Source: an uncultured Candidatus Saccharibacteria bacterium
GTDB taxonomy: Bacteria; Patescibacteria; Saccharimonadia; Saccharimonadales; UBA6022
Direction: 5' to 3'
Assembly: GCA_946479665.1 (NCBI GenBank)
Contig: CAMLGO010000063.1
Location: 1 to 5,223 of the forward strand
DNA: 5,223 nucleotides
This document shows, piece by piece, positions 1-5,223 of the stretch (position 1 is the stretch's first letter; each line of letters starts with the position of its first letter). The notes under the pieces are model-generated. The model did no database searches. It was given only the letters and a program-made list of their open reading frames with translations, and was not told where the DNA came from. The position numbers and the translations under genes are program-made.

Positions 1-555
1 GGTGGTGGTACGACCGATATTGCCGTCGTGAACGACGGTGGTGTTGAAGGTACAAAAATGTTTGGCATCGGTGGCCGTAGCTTTACGCGCACGATTGCCA
101 GCGAGATGGATCTTAACTACAGCGATGCTGAAAAGCTCAAGGTGAATATTGATAGCGAAAAAATCAAGCCAAGCGTCGCCAAAGAGGCGAATGCCGCTAT
201 CGATAAAACCCTTGAGGTCTGGCTGTCTGGTGTTGAGCTAGCACTGAGTGAATTTGACTCTGTTGATCACCTGCCAAATCGCATTCTACTATGTGGCGGC
301 GGCGCTAGCCTAGACCGCCTTGTTGATGCGCTGTCGACCCAAGAATGGTATAAGGACCTGCCATTCACGAAAAAGCCAACCGTTCATCACATTAGCCCTG
401 ACGAAGTAGTCGGCATCAAGGATATCTCGGGCAAGGTCAACGACCATACCTTCATTACCGCCATGGGCTTGCTCCGAGTTGGCTATGATACAATAATAGG
501 CAGTAGCGAAAGCGATAGCATCAAAGACAAACTAAACAGAATCCTTCGAATTTAA
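1..555 (+). CDS. FtsA/PilM-like actin-fold (ASKHA) ATPase, 3' part only
   Basis: The frame is open from base 1, so the gene starts upstream; 184 C-terminal residues are visible, ending at TAA 553-555. The first residues, GGGTTDIAVV, are the phosphate-2 loop of the FtsA/PilM/MreB/Hsp70 superfamily. Next comes FGIGGRSFTRTIA (residues 21-33), then AEKLK (43-47), the FtsA/PilM pattern of a conserved GG-x-x-x-T followed by a helix with AE-x-x-K. ILLCGGGASLDRLVDAL (95-111) is the adenosine-binding motif, and AMGLL (154-158) the usual last strand-helix. The nucleotide-binding half therefore looks intact. FtsA tethers FtsZ to the membrane, and PilM is the cytoplasmic ring protein of type IV pili; the family alone does not decide between them. 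The C-terminal tail (DSIKDKLNRILRI) is amphipathic, reminiscent of FtsA's membrane-targeting helix, which is inference. The next gene begins 2 nt downstream and encodes a bitopic membrane protein that could be its partner. Confidence 0.85.
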   Translation, partial: GGGTTDIAVVNDGGVEGTKMFGIGGRSFTRTIASEMDLNYSDAEKLKVNIDSEKIKPSVAKEANAAIDKTLEVWLSGVELALSEFDSVDHLPNRILLCGGGASLDRLVDALSTQEWYKDLPFTKKPTVHHISPDEVVGIKDISGKVNDHTFITAMGLLRVGYDTIIGSSESDSIKDKLNRILRI

Positions 556-557
556 TT

Positions 558-2207
558 ATGAATAAAGATGTCATCTACATTGATGTCGAAGACGATATCA
601 CCGCCATTATTGGCAAAGTAAAAAACGCCAAAGAGAAGATTGTTGCTCTTGTGCCGCCAAAGCGCGTTGGTGTTCTTCAGAGTGCAGTGAATCTTCGTTT
701 GATCGGCCGAACAGCCGACACGAACAATAAGCGACTGGTGTTGATCACAAACAACCAAGCGCTGATCGCACTCGCAGCAGCAGCCAAGATTCCGATTGCG
801 CGCAATCTTCAAAGCAAACCAGAGTTGGCAGAGATCAGCGCTCTCGATATTGATGATGGCGAAGATGTAATTGATGGCTCAAGCCTGCCTGTTGGCGATT
901 TGGCGCGGACTGCAGATGCAAAGTCGTCGTCTGACGATCCATCTCTTGATAAAGCAGTGGGTGATATCACTAAAGAAGAAGCGTTTACAAAACGAGCCGT
1001 ACCAAGTGCTGCAGTGCTTGCTGCGCGGCCAAACGTGAAAAAATCAAACAAGAAAGTACCGAACTTTAATGATTTTCGTAAGAAGCTTTTCTTGATTATT
1101 GGCGGTGGTATTCTTCTCTTGGTGTTCTTGGTATGGGCAATATGGTTCGCACCACGAGCGACAGTTGTCATTACGGCTCAAACAACGGCAACAACCGTGA
1201 GTCAAAAAGTAACACTTGATCCAAACGCAGCAACGGACTTTGCAGCTAACCGCATCCATTCTCAAATCCAACAACAAAAGAAGCAGCTCAGCGTTGATTT
1301 TGATGCCACTGGCACGAAGGATGTTGGCGACAAGGCAAGTGGTACGATGCAGCTTAATCGTACGTCAGTATCGAGTAATCCAATCTCTGTTCCTGCCGGT
1401 ACCAGCTTTACATCTGGTAGCTATACATTTGTCAGCACCGAAGCAGCTACACTTAATGGCACGACTATCGGACCTGGCGGCGTTGTCCAAGATTCTGCGA
1501 CTGTTCATGTAGTCGCCTCTGCTATTGGTGAAGAGTATAATCTTTCAGCCCGCCCATACCAGCCATCGACTGGCGGATTTACCGCTCAGGGAAGCAATAT
1601 GACAGGCGGAACGAAGCGTCAGATTAAGGTTGTGACATCACAGGATGTTCAAGCTGCTACAGCTAAGCTTGCAGAGCAAAAAGACGACACGGTAAAGCAA
1701 CAACTCCAGCCTCTCTTTGGCCAAGACGCGACAGTTATTGATCAAAGCTATACTGCCGCTCAAGCAACGCCAGTATCCACCCCGGCTGTTGATCAAGAAG
1801 CGACAGGCAAGGCAAAGCTCACGAGCGAAGTAACCTATTCACTGACAGGTATCGCTAAGACTGACCTCAATACGTATCTTGATGCCAGTTTGAAGAAGCA
1901 ACTCGACAGCAAGGGTGACCAGCGAGTCTATGAGAACGGTAGCGACAAAGTAACATTCGCCCAATTTGCTACTGGTGATGGAGTTTCGACAGTAACCCTT
2001 ACGGCCACTGGCAAGATTGGTCCGAATATCAAGGATGCGGATGTCAAGGAGCAGGCCAAGGGTAAACGCTATGGTGAAGTGCAGTCACAGATTGAATCAA
2101 TCCAGGGCGTTCGAGATGTTGATGTGAAGTTCTGGCCATTCTGGGTGACGGCGGTACCAAACGACGTCAATAAAGTGAACGTTGAATTCAAGCTCAATGA
2201 GTCATAA
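558..2207 (+). CDS. Single-pass membrane protein with baseplate-J-like extracytoplasmic region
   Basis: This is a 549-residue protein in four parts. Residues 1-90 form a compact alpha/beta domain rich in short hydrophobic strands (VIYIDV, KIVALVPP, KRLVLITNN) and helices, which looks like a Rossmann-type fold. Residues 91-172 are a charged, Ser/Asp-rich linker. A membrane helix follows at about 177-198, preceded by basic residues (KKSNKK, FRKK), which predicts the N-terminus inside the cell. Residues 199-549 lie outside; ISVPAGTSFTSGSYTF (276-291) and VHVVASAIGEEYNLSA (316-331) resemble the baseplate J/gp47-like pattern (VPAGT-x-F, then V-x-A-x-x-x-G). There are no cysteines. The C-terminus has a short conserved-looking block (IQGVRDVDVKFWPFW, 515-529). 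The start is ATG 558, 2 nt after the preceding stop, with no Shine-Dalgarno sequence, so translation is probably coupled. It is unlikely to be a phage baseplate gene, since no phage gene accompanies it. The cellular role is unknown; assembly with the upstream ATPase is inference. Confidence 0.85.
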   Translation: MNKDVIYIDVEDDITAIIGKVKNAKEKIVALVPPKRVGVLQSAVNLRLIGRTADTNNKRLVLITNNQALIALAAAAKIPIARNLQSKPELAEISALDIDDGEDVIDGSSLPVGDLARTADAKSSSDDPSLDKAVGDITKEEAFTKRAVPSAAVLAARPNVKKSNKKVPNFNDFRKKLFLIIGGGILLLVFLVWAIWFAPRATVVITAQTTATTVSQKVTLDPNAATDFAANRIHSQIQQQKKQLSVDFDATGTKDVGDKASGTMQLNRTSVSSNPISVPAGTSFTSGSYTFVSTEAATLNGTTIGPGGVVQDSATVHVVASAIGEEYNLSARPYQPSTGGFTAQGSNMTGGTKRQIKVVTSQDVQAATAKLAEQKDDTVKQQLQPLFGQDATVIDQSYTAAQATPVSTPAVDQEATGKAKLTSEVTYSLTGIAKTDLNTYLDASLKKQLDSKGDQRVYENGSDKVTFAQFATGDGVSTVTLTATGKIGPNIKDADVKEQAKGKRYGEVQSQIESIQGVRDVDVKFWPFWVTAVPNDVNKVNVEFKLNES

Positions 2208-2601
2208 GCGTTCGTTTCTCTGTCTCGACGTCGGTGAAAAGCGCATTGGTACGGCCGTAGGTGATGATGCGATTCGTTTGGCGGTGCCATTCGAAACAAT
2301 CGAAGTTGATGGTAATGAAATAGAAGCGATCGCACGCCTTGCCGTGACAGAATCAGCCGACACGATCATTGTCGGCTATCCGCGCAACCAATCGGGTGAG
2401 ACAACCGCACAGACGGCATACGTAGAGGCATTTGCTCGACGATTAACAGATATCGCCGAGATCATTTTCCAGGACGAGTCGCTCACGAGTGTTATCGCTG
2501 AAGAGCGGCTAAAGAGCTACAAGAAGCCGTACACCAAGGGAGATATTGATGCTCAAGCAGCGGCGATTATCCTTCAGGATTATTTGGAGCAGTTAGCATG
2601 A
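2197..2601 (+). CDS. ruvX: RuvX/YqgF-family RNase H-like nuclease (putative Holliday junction resolvase, pre-16S rRNA nuclease)
   Basis: This is a 134-residue protein, the normal family length of about 135-150. All family motifs are present: LDVGEKRIGTAVGD (10-23) with catalytic Asp11, the IIVGYPRNQSG loop (57-67), QDESLTS (92-98) with acidic Glu94, and GDIDAQAAAIIL (115-126) with Asp118. The RNase H-fold metal-binding acids are thus intact. In E. coli YqgF is essential and acts in 16S rRNA 5'-end maturation, while family members from other bacteria cleave Holliday junctions or branched DNA; which role applies here cannot be read from sequence. I chose ATG 2197 because MSHKRSFLCLDVG is the usual short lead-in. 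It overlaps the previous gene by 11 nt. An in-frame TTG at 2182 would add five residues without better support. The stop TGA overlaps the mltG start (ATGA), a sign of coupled translation. Confidence 0.95.
   Translation: MSHKRSFLCLDVGEKRIGTAVGDDAIRLAVPFETIEVDGNEIEAIARLAVTESADTIIVGYPRNQSGETTAQTAYVEAFARRLTDIAEIIFQDESLTSVIAEERLKSYKKPYTKGDIDAQAAAIILQDYLEQLA
2586..2589 (+). promoter_or_regulatory. Ribosome binding site of mltG, inside ruvX
   Basis: GGAG lies 8 nt before ATG 2598, within the last codons of ruvX. It supports that ATG as the mltG start and shows that the gene can be initiated directly as well as by coupling through the ATGA overlap. Confidence 0.6.
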
Positions 2602-3791
2602 ATGATATTTTGCCGCCCAATAGGAATCGAACACAAACACCGCAGTCGCCAGCTGATCCGCCGGTCACGTCACCGCCCCAAATGATACCGCTAGAAGAGC
2701 AGCAGTCAATTGCGGACAATGAGCAGCTTGCACCAGCTCCACTGGCGATTCCACGCAAGCGTTCAATGCCGCTCGGCAAACGAATCGGTTTGATTATTGG
2801 AAGCATTCTCGCGCTTGGTGTCTTGCTTCTTGTCGGTGCTTTTTTCTGGTATCAGCATCAAATATCACCTGTTTCGAGTGATCCGAAGGCTACTCGGGTG
2901 CGCATTACGATTGAAAGTGGCACGACACCAGATGATATCGGGTCTCTCTTAGTGGAAAAGAAGGTCATTCGAGATCTCACTGCATTTAATATCTATACTC
3001 GTCTGACGAGCACCCGCAACAAGCTGCAGGCGGGAACATTCAGCTTGTCACCGCACGAATCGACTGCTACTGTCGTCGATCATCTAGTGGCAGGTAAAAC
3101 CGATCAATTCTCGATAACGTTCTTGCCCGGCGCAACGGTCGCTGAAAATAAAAAGGTACTTCTTGCAGCTGGCTATAGTCAAACTGAAGTGGATACTGCG
3201 TTCAAGAAGCCCTATGATTCACCAGTATTCCAAGGTAAGCCGGTCATGGCCGATCTCGAAGGCTATATTTACGGCGAAACATATACGTTCTCGGCGGGAA
3301 GTACGGTTGAACAGATCCTGCAGCGTACGTTCGATGAGTTTTATGCTGCAATTATTAAAAATGATCTTATTCCTGGCGTTAAGGCACAGGGGCTTACTCT
3401 TTACCAAGGCATTGCGTTGGCGTCGATCATTCAGAGCGAGATGGGCGCGCATGAGGCGGATATGCCACAGGTGGCGCAGGTATTCCTGAAGCGTTATGCC
3501 ATGGGTATGCCGCTCGGATCTGATGTAACGGCCTATTATGGTGCCGATAAAACAGGCCAGCCGCGATCGGTCGCTGTCGATACGCCGTATAATACCCGTA
3601 TACATGCTGGCATTCCGGGCGCAATCAGTAGCCCGGGCTTAGCTGCAATAAAGGCCGTCGCGGCACCTGCTGCGGGTGATTATCTCTACTTTCTGACCGG
3701 TGATGATCAGAAAAATTACTTCTCTACGACAAATGAGCAACATGAGAAAAACATCGTTGACCACTGTAAAATTGGCTGCGCTATCCCTTAG
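2598..3791 (+). CDS. mltG: Endolytic murein transglycosylase MltG (YceG family)
   Basis: This is a 397-residue membrane-anchored lytic transglycosylase. MltG cuts nascent glycan strands near the membrane and so limits their length. Residues 1-50 form a Pro/Gln-rich cytoplasmic tail; a basic stretch (RKR, GKR) precedes the single membrane helix at about 63-85. Residues 100-180 are the LysM-like subdomain (ITIESGTTPDDIGSLL, then LQAGTFSLS at 143-151). The catalytic domain follows: LEGYIYGETYTF (220-231), LASIIQSEMG (274-283), VAQVFLKRYAMGMPLGSDVTAYYG (292-315), and DTPYNTRIHAGIPGAISSPG with DYLYF near the end. Glu281 in IIQSE best matches the catalytic glutamate; the other Glu common in the family motif (VEKE) is Gln279 here. 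Two cysteines close to the C-terminus (Cys390, Cys394) are outside the cell and could form a disulfide. The proline-rich tail makes it somewhat longer than E. coli MltG (about 340). Its start overlaps the ruvX stop. I see no strong terminator after the TAG. Confidence 0.95.
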   Translation: MNDILPPNRNRTQTPQSPADPPVTSPPQMIPLEEQQSIADNEQLAPAPLAIPRKRSMPLGKRIGLIIGSILALGVLLLVGAFFWYQHQISPVSSDPKATRVRITIESGTTPDDIGSLLVEKKVIRDLTAFNIYTRLTSTRNKLQAGTFSLSPHESTATVVDHLVAGKTDQFSITFLPGATVAENKKVLLAAGYSQTEVDTAFKKPYDSPVFQGKPVMADLEGYIYGETYTFSAGSTVEQILQRTFDEFYAAIIKNDLIPGVKAQGLTLYQGIALASIIQSEMGAHEADMPQVAQVFLKRYAMGMPLGSDVTAYYGADKTGQPRSVAVDTPYNTRIHAGIPGAISSPGLAAIKAVAAPAAGDYLYFLTGDDQKNYFSTTNEQHEKNIVDHCKIGCAIP

Positions 3792-3813
3792 TCTATCTGT
3801 AAATATATACTAC

Positions 3814-3833
3814 AAAATAAATTGACTTATTTT
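3814..3833. repeat. AT-only inverted repeat around the -35 element
   Basis: AAAATAA (3814-3820) is exactly inverted as TTATTTT (3827-3833), with ATTGAC between the arms. The loop and first base of the right arm hold the -35 hexamer TTGACT (3822-3827). A second, wider inverted pair, TGTAAA (3798-3803) and TTTACA (3831-3836), flanks it. It could be a regulator's operator for the downstream promoter, or a weak end to the mltG transcript. With no G or C in the stem and only a short T-run it is a poor intrinsic terminator. In an AT-rich gap chance is also possible. Confidence 0.3.
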
Positions 3834-3850
3834 ACAAGAGTTGATACACT
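3822..3850 (+). promoter_or_regulatory. Sigma-70-type promoter with extended -10, driving the LysM-CHAP gene
   Basis: The -35 is TTGACT (3822-3827, 5 of 6 to TTGACA). The spacer is exactly 17 bp, and the -10 is TACACT (3845-3850, 4 of 6 to TATAAT) preceded by TG at 3842-3843, giving an extended -10 (TGATACACT). Transcription would begin near 3856-3858. The site sits 31 bp after the mltG stop, in the AT-rich part of the gap, and points at the wall-hydrolase gene. This gives that gene its own expression, independent of the ruvX-mltG operon. Confidence 0.7.
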
Positions 3851-3882
3851 TATATAAGCACATTTATGACTTCAGCTACTAA

Positions 3883-3902
3883 ATGTCAGTCAACGACTGC
3901 AT
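3883..3902 (+). other. RNA hairpin near the 5' end of the leader
   Basis: ATG-t-CAGTC pairs with GACTGCAT around the three-base loop AAC (3892-3894). This gives eight base pairs with a single bulged T at 3886. It begins about 26 nt after the predicted transcription start, so it could stabilise the 5' end or be part of a regulatory fold. It is not followed by a T-run, so it is not a terminator. Confidence 0.4.
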
Positions 3903-3951
3903 GCGCGAGTGGGAAGTGTGAATCATGAATGAGCCTGCCAATAAATGTCGC

Positions 3952-4015
3952 ACGGGTACCGAAAAGAACTTTTTACCTAATATCAATTAAATAATCGGTC
4001 GACAACGTACCCCGT
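3952..4015 (+). other. Long-range RNA stem in the leader, possible pseudoknot
   Basis: ACGGGTAC (3952-3959) pairs with GTACCCCGT (4007-4015) in eight base pairs with one bulged C, enclosing about 47 nt. The enclosed part is AT-rich and has its own short hairpin options (AAAA/TTTT at 3962-3973, and ACCGA 3958-3962 with TCGGT 3995-3999, which competes with the main stem). TGTCG (3946-3950) is complementary to CGACA (4000-4004) and crosses the main stem, as in an H-type pseudoknot. These are hand-made pairings with no energy calculation behind them. Confidence 0.35.
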
Positions 4016-4074
4016 TCTAATTTGCGAGAAGAAAGACAAAGTAAGGTAGACGCCCTTGTAGTAATATAAGCGGC

Positions 4075-4080
4075 AGGAGA
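4075..4080 (+). promoter_or_regulatory. Strong Shine-Dalgarno sequence without a standard start codon at normal distance
   Basis: AGGAGA (4075-4080) is the best ribosome-binding match in the window. No ATG, GTG or TTG lies 4-12 nt downstream. In the frame of the LysM-CHAP gene, ATA 4084 and ATT 4087 fall at the right distance, and ATT would give M-R-N-H-Q as the first residues. ATT is a known but rare bacterial start (infC). The site suggests that translation of the hydrolase begins here, upstream of the first in-frame ATG (4189). Confidence 0.45.
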
Positions 4081-4188
4081 ACGATAATTCGTAATCATCA
4101 ACATGCAGCGAGCTCGTCTCATGCATCTACAGCTGCCTTAAAGCAGCAGGTGTTCGCCCGACACCATAAAGGCCGCAAGGCTAAGGGT

Positions 4189-5223
4189 ATGCCGAAATCA
4201 AGCACAATTGCTGCTTATACTGGCATATTTCTTTTAGTTATCTCATTGGTTGCTATTGGCTATCGTCCGCCTCAGTCGTATGCTGAGTTGGCGAATGCCA
4301 CAGAAGCGGCAAATGCAGCTAGCCAAACTCCTGCTCTATCGTCAAATAAGCCATCAGTTGATCAAATGGTTGCCGTAAATCTCGCCGCCAACCTGGCTGA
4401 GACAACCGATATGCCAGTCGCACCGATTCTGGCTAACCTTTCTGTTACGATGTCGGCAAAAAATGACCTCTCGCAGTCAGACGACACGCTTCTTAGTAAG
4501 GCGCAAGTCGTTCAGCCAACGACAACGGCCCGTAGTATACAGACATATGTGACAAAAACATCAGACACGGTAGATCTTGTGGCGGCACAGTATGGACTTC
4601 GTAATGAAACCATTAAGTGGGCGAATAATCTTACATCAGATCTATTAGAGCCAGGTAAGACATTGCTTATTCCTAAAGTTGACGGTGTTATTTACACAGT
4701 AAAAGATGGTGATACTCTTGAGTCGATCGCTGAGAAATACAAATCAGATAAGGATCGTATCATCCTCTTCAACAACCTTGAGCTATCTGGTATCAAGGTT
4801 GGTGCCCAGATTCTCGTGCCTAATGGACAACTGCCTGAGGCTGATCGTCCTGGTTATGTGGCGCCGCGACAATCGACGACAAGCCTTTTCTCGGGCTACT
4901 CGTATGCATCGTATACAGGTAGCGGTTCATTCATGTACATTAACCGTGCCGCAACTTCGGACGGCAACCGTAATTACTACGGACAGTGTACATGGTATGC
5001 ATGGGAACGTCGTCAGGCTATCGGTCGCCCACTTCCAGGTATTGTTCTCGGCAATGCATACTCATGGGCATCAACTCTTGGTGCAGCCGGCTATCTTGTG
5101 AACCATACGCCAGCTGTAGGTGCAGTCTTGCAGACATCAAGCGGCGGCGGTGGATTCGGTCACGTTGCGATCGTCGAAGGTATTAGTGCAAACGGTGATG
5201 TAATGGTTTCTGAAATGAACTTT
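4189..5223 (+). CDS. Secreted LysM-CHAP peptidoglycan hydrolase, 5' part (runs off the window)
   Basis: At least 345 residues are visible, with no stop before the window end. From ATG 4189, MPKSS is followed by a hydrophobic segment (residues 5-24) and a possible signal-peptidase site after SYA (30-32), so the protein is exported or anchored. A low-complexity Ala/Ser/Thr region follows. LysM 1 (about 120-163) is divergent: the usual GDT turn reads SDT. LysM 2 (about 169-211) is canonical, YTVKDGDTLESIAEKY. The CHAP domain starts near 258; its catalytic Cys267 lies in YYGQCTWYAW, and His325 in GFGHVAIVEG, with Glu342 or Asn344 in SEMNF as third residue. CHAP domains act as amidases or endopeptidases on peptide stems. 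Probably only the last few tens of residues are missing. The start is uncertain: the frame is open back to TAA 4042-4044; GTG 4150 and ATT 4087 (7 nt after AGGAGA) are alternatives that would add a basic, His/Ala-rich cytoplasmic tail, while ATG 4189 has a weaker AAGG 8 nt upstream. Possible roles are self-wall remodelling or, in an epibiont, attack on a host wall. Confidence 0.88.
   Translation, partial: MPKSSTIAAYTGIFLLVISLVAIGYRPPQSYAELANATEAANAASQTPALSSNKPSVDQMVAVNLAANLAETTDMPVAPILANLSVTMSAKNDLSQSDDTLLSKAQVVQPTTTARSIQTYVTKTSDTVDLVAAQYGLRNETIKWANNLTSDLLEPGKTLLIPKVDGVIYTVKDGDTLESIAEKYKSDKDRIILFNNLELSGIKVGAQILVPNGQLPEADRPGYVAPRQSTTSLFSGYSYASYTGSGSFMYINRAATSDGNRNYYGQCTWYAWERRQAIGRPLPGIVLGNAYSWASTLGAAGYLVNHTPAVGAVLQTSSGGGGFGHVAIVEGISANGDVMVSEMNF

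Larger units (their letters stand above)
3857..4080 (+). promoter_or_regulatory. Long structured leader (5' UTR) or small RNA, family not recognised
   Basis: The 397 bases between the mltG stop and the first downstream in-frame ATG (4189) contain no confident protein gene. From the predicted start site to the strong Shine-Dalgarno sequence there are about 220 nt, far more than a bacterial leader needs. I can see three local stems by eye: 3883-3902, 3952-3959 with 4007-4015, and AAGG/CCTT (4043-4046 with 4054-4057). Wall hydrolase genes in several phyla are controlled by c-di-AMP (ydaO/yuaA) riboswitches, but I cannot find that motif's conserved blocks here. It may be a riboswitch of another type, an attenuator, a separate small RNA, or simply untranslated spacer. 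The role is inference. Confidence 0.4.

Noticed and set aside
809..1171. Minus-strand ORF of 120 codons opposite the membrane-protein gene
   Set aside because: It lies entirely within a well-supported plus-strand gene and its translation shows no recognisable domain; the other antisense ORFs (552-812, 1044-1277, 2069-2335, 2567-2806, 3219-3605) fail for the same reason.
2182..2196. TTG 2182 as start of ruvX
   Set aside because: It adds five residues before the normal family N-terminus and has no better ribosome binding site than ATG 2197.
558..2207. Phage or contractile-injection baseplate gene
   Set aside because: The protein has a cytoplasmic domain and a membrane helix, and its neighbours are housekeeping genes with no tail, sheath or tube genes.
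3163..3489. Plus-strand ORF of 108 codons in another frame of mltG
   Set aside because: The mltG frame carries the conserved catalytic motifs over the same bases; the alternative is Arg/Ser-rich shadow sequence.
3814..3840. Intrinsic terminator for the mltG operon
   Set aside because: The stem is made only of A-T pairs, the T-run is short and interrupted, and it overlaps the promoter -35; readthrough seems as likely.
3857..4080. c-di-AMP (ydaO/yuaA) riboswitch, T-box, tRNA or tmRNA
   Set aside because: I looked for the conserved blocks of each (including the T-box GGTGGNACCGCG, the tRNA T-loop GTTCRANNC and the tmRNA ends) and found no convincing match.
4706..5101. Plus-strand ORF of 131 codons in another frame of the LysM-CHAP gene
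   Set aside because: The main frame encodes LysM 2 and the CHAP active site here; the alternative has no domain pattern.
1..5223. Alternative genetic code (TGA as Gly, as in Gracilibacteria/SR1)
   Set aside because: No gene has an internal TGA, and the TGA ending ruvX sits exactly at the expected C-terminus and overlaps the mltG start.
1..5223. CRISPR array, insertion sequence or other mobile element
   Set aside because: I saw no spaced direct repeats, no terminal inverted repeats with target duplication and no transposase or integrase motif.

Overview
The window most likely comes from a Patescibacteria (CPR) genome, and Saccharibacteria (TM7) is my best guess. The basis is the gene set and order: an FtsA/PilM-like ATPase, a single-pass membrane protein with a baseplate-J-like outer part, RuvX, MltG, then a secreted LysM-CHAP wall hydrolase. 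The style of the proteins also fits, with basic or proline-rich cytoplasmic tails before one membrane helix. Stops TAA, TGA and TAG are all used at sensible gene ends and no gene needs TGA read as an amino acid. This fits the standard bacterial code and argues against the Gracilibacteria/SR1 code. The taxonomic call is inference; no rRNA or ribosomal protein gene is present.

Region 1 to 3791 is one tightly packed plus-strand operon. It holds the 3' part of an actin-fold ATPase gene (1-555), a 549-residue bitopic membrane protein (558-2207), ruvX (2197-2601) and mltG (2598-3791). The junctions are a 2-nt gap, an 11-nt overlap and an ATGA stop/start overlap, so the four genes are probably co-transcribed and translationally coupled. 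The first pair looks like a cytoplasmic ATPase and its membrane partner. RuvX acts on DNA or RNA, and MltG cuts nascent glycan strands at the outer membrane face. The ruvX-mltG neighbourhood is also seen in Firmicutes.

Region 3792 to 4188 has no confident gene. It carries a very good sigma-70-type promoter (TTGACT, 17 bp, TGATACACT), then a long leader with several foldable hairpins, a possible pseudoknot, two coupled mini-ORFs and a strong Shine-Dalgarno sequence (4075-4080) that is not followed by an ATG, GTG or TTG at normal distance.

Region 4189 to the window end is the 5' part of a secreted or membrane-anchored peptidoglycan hydrolase. It has two LysM domains and a CHAP domain with its catalytic Cys and His visible, and it is cut by the window edge just before its C-terminus. 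Together with MltG it makes the window's theme cell-wall remodelling, but its own promoter and leader suggest separate control. I see no mobile element, CRISPR array, tRNA or rRNA.
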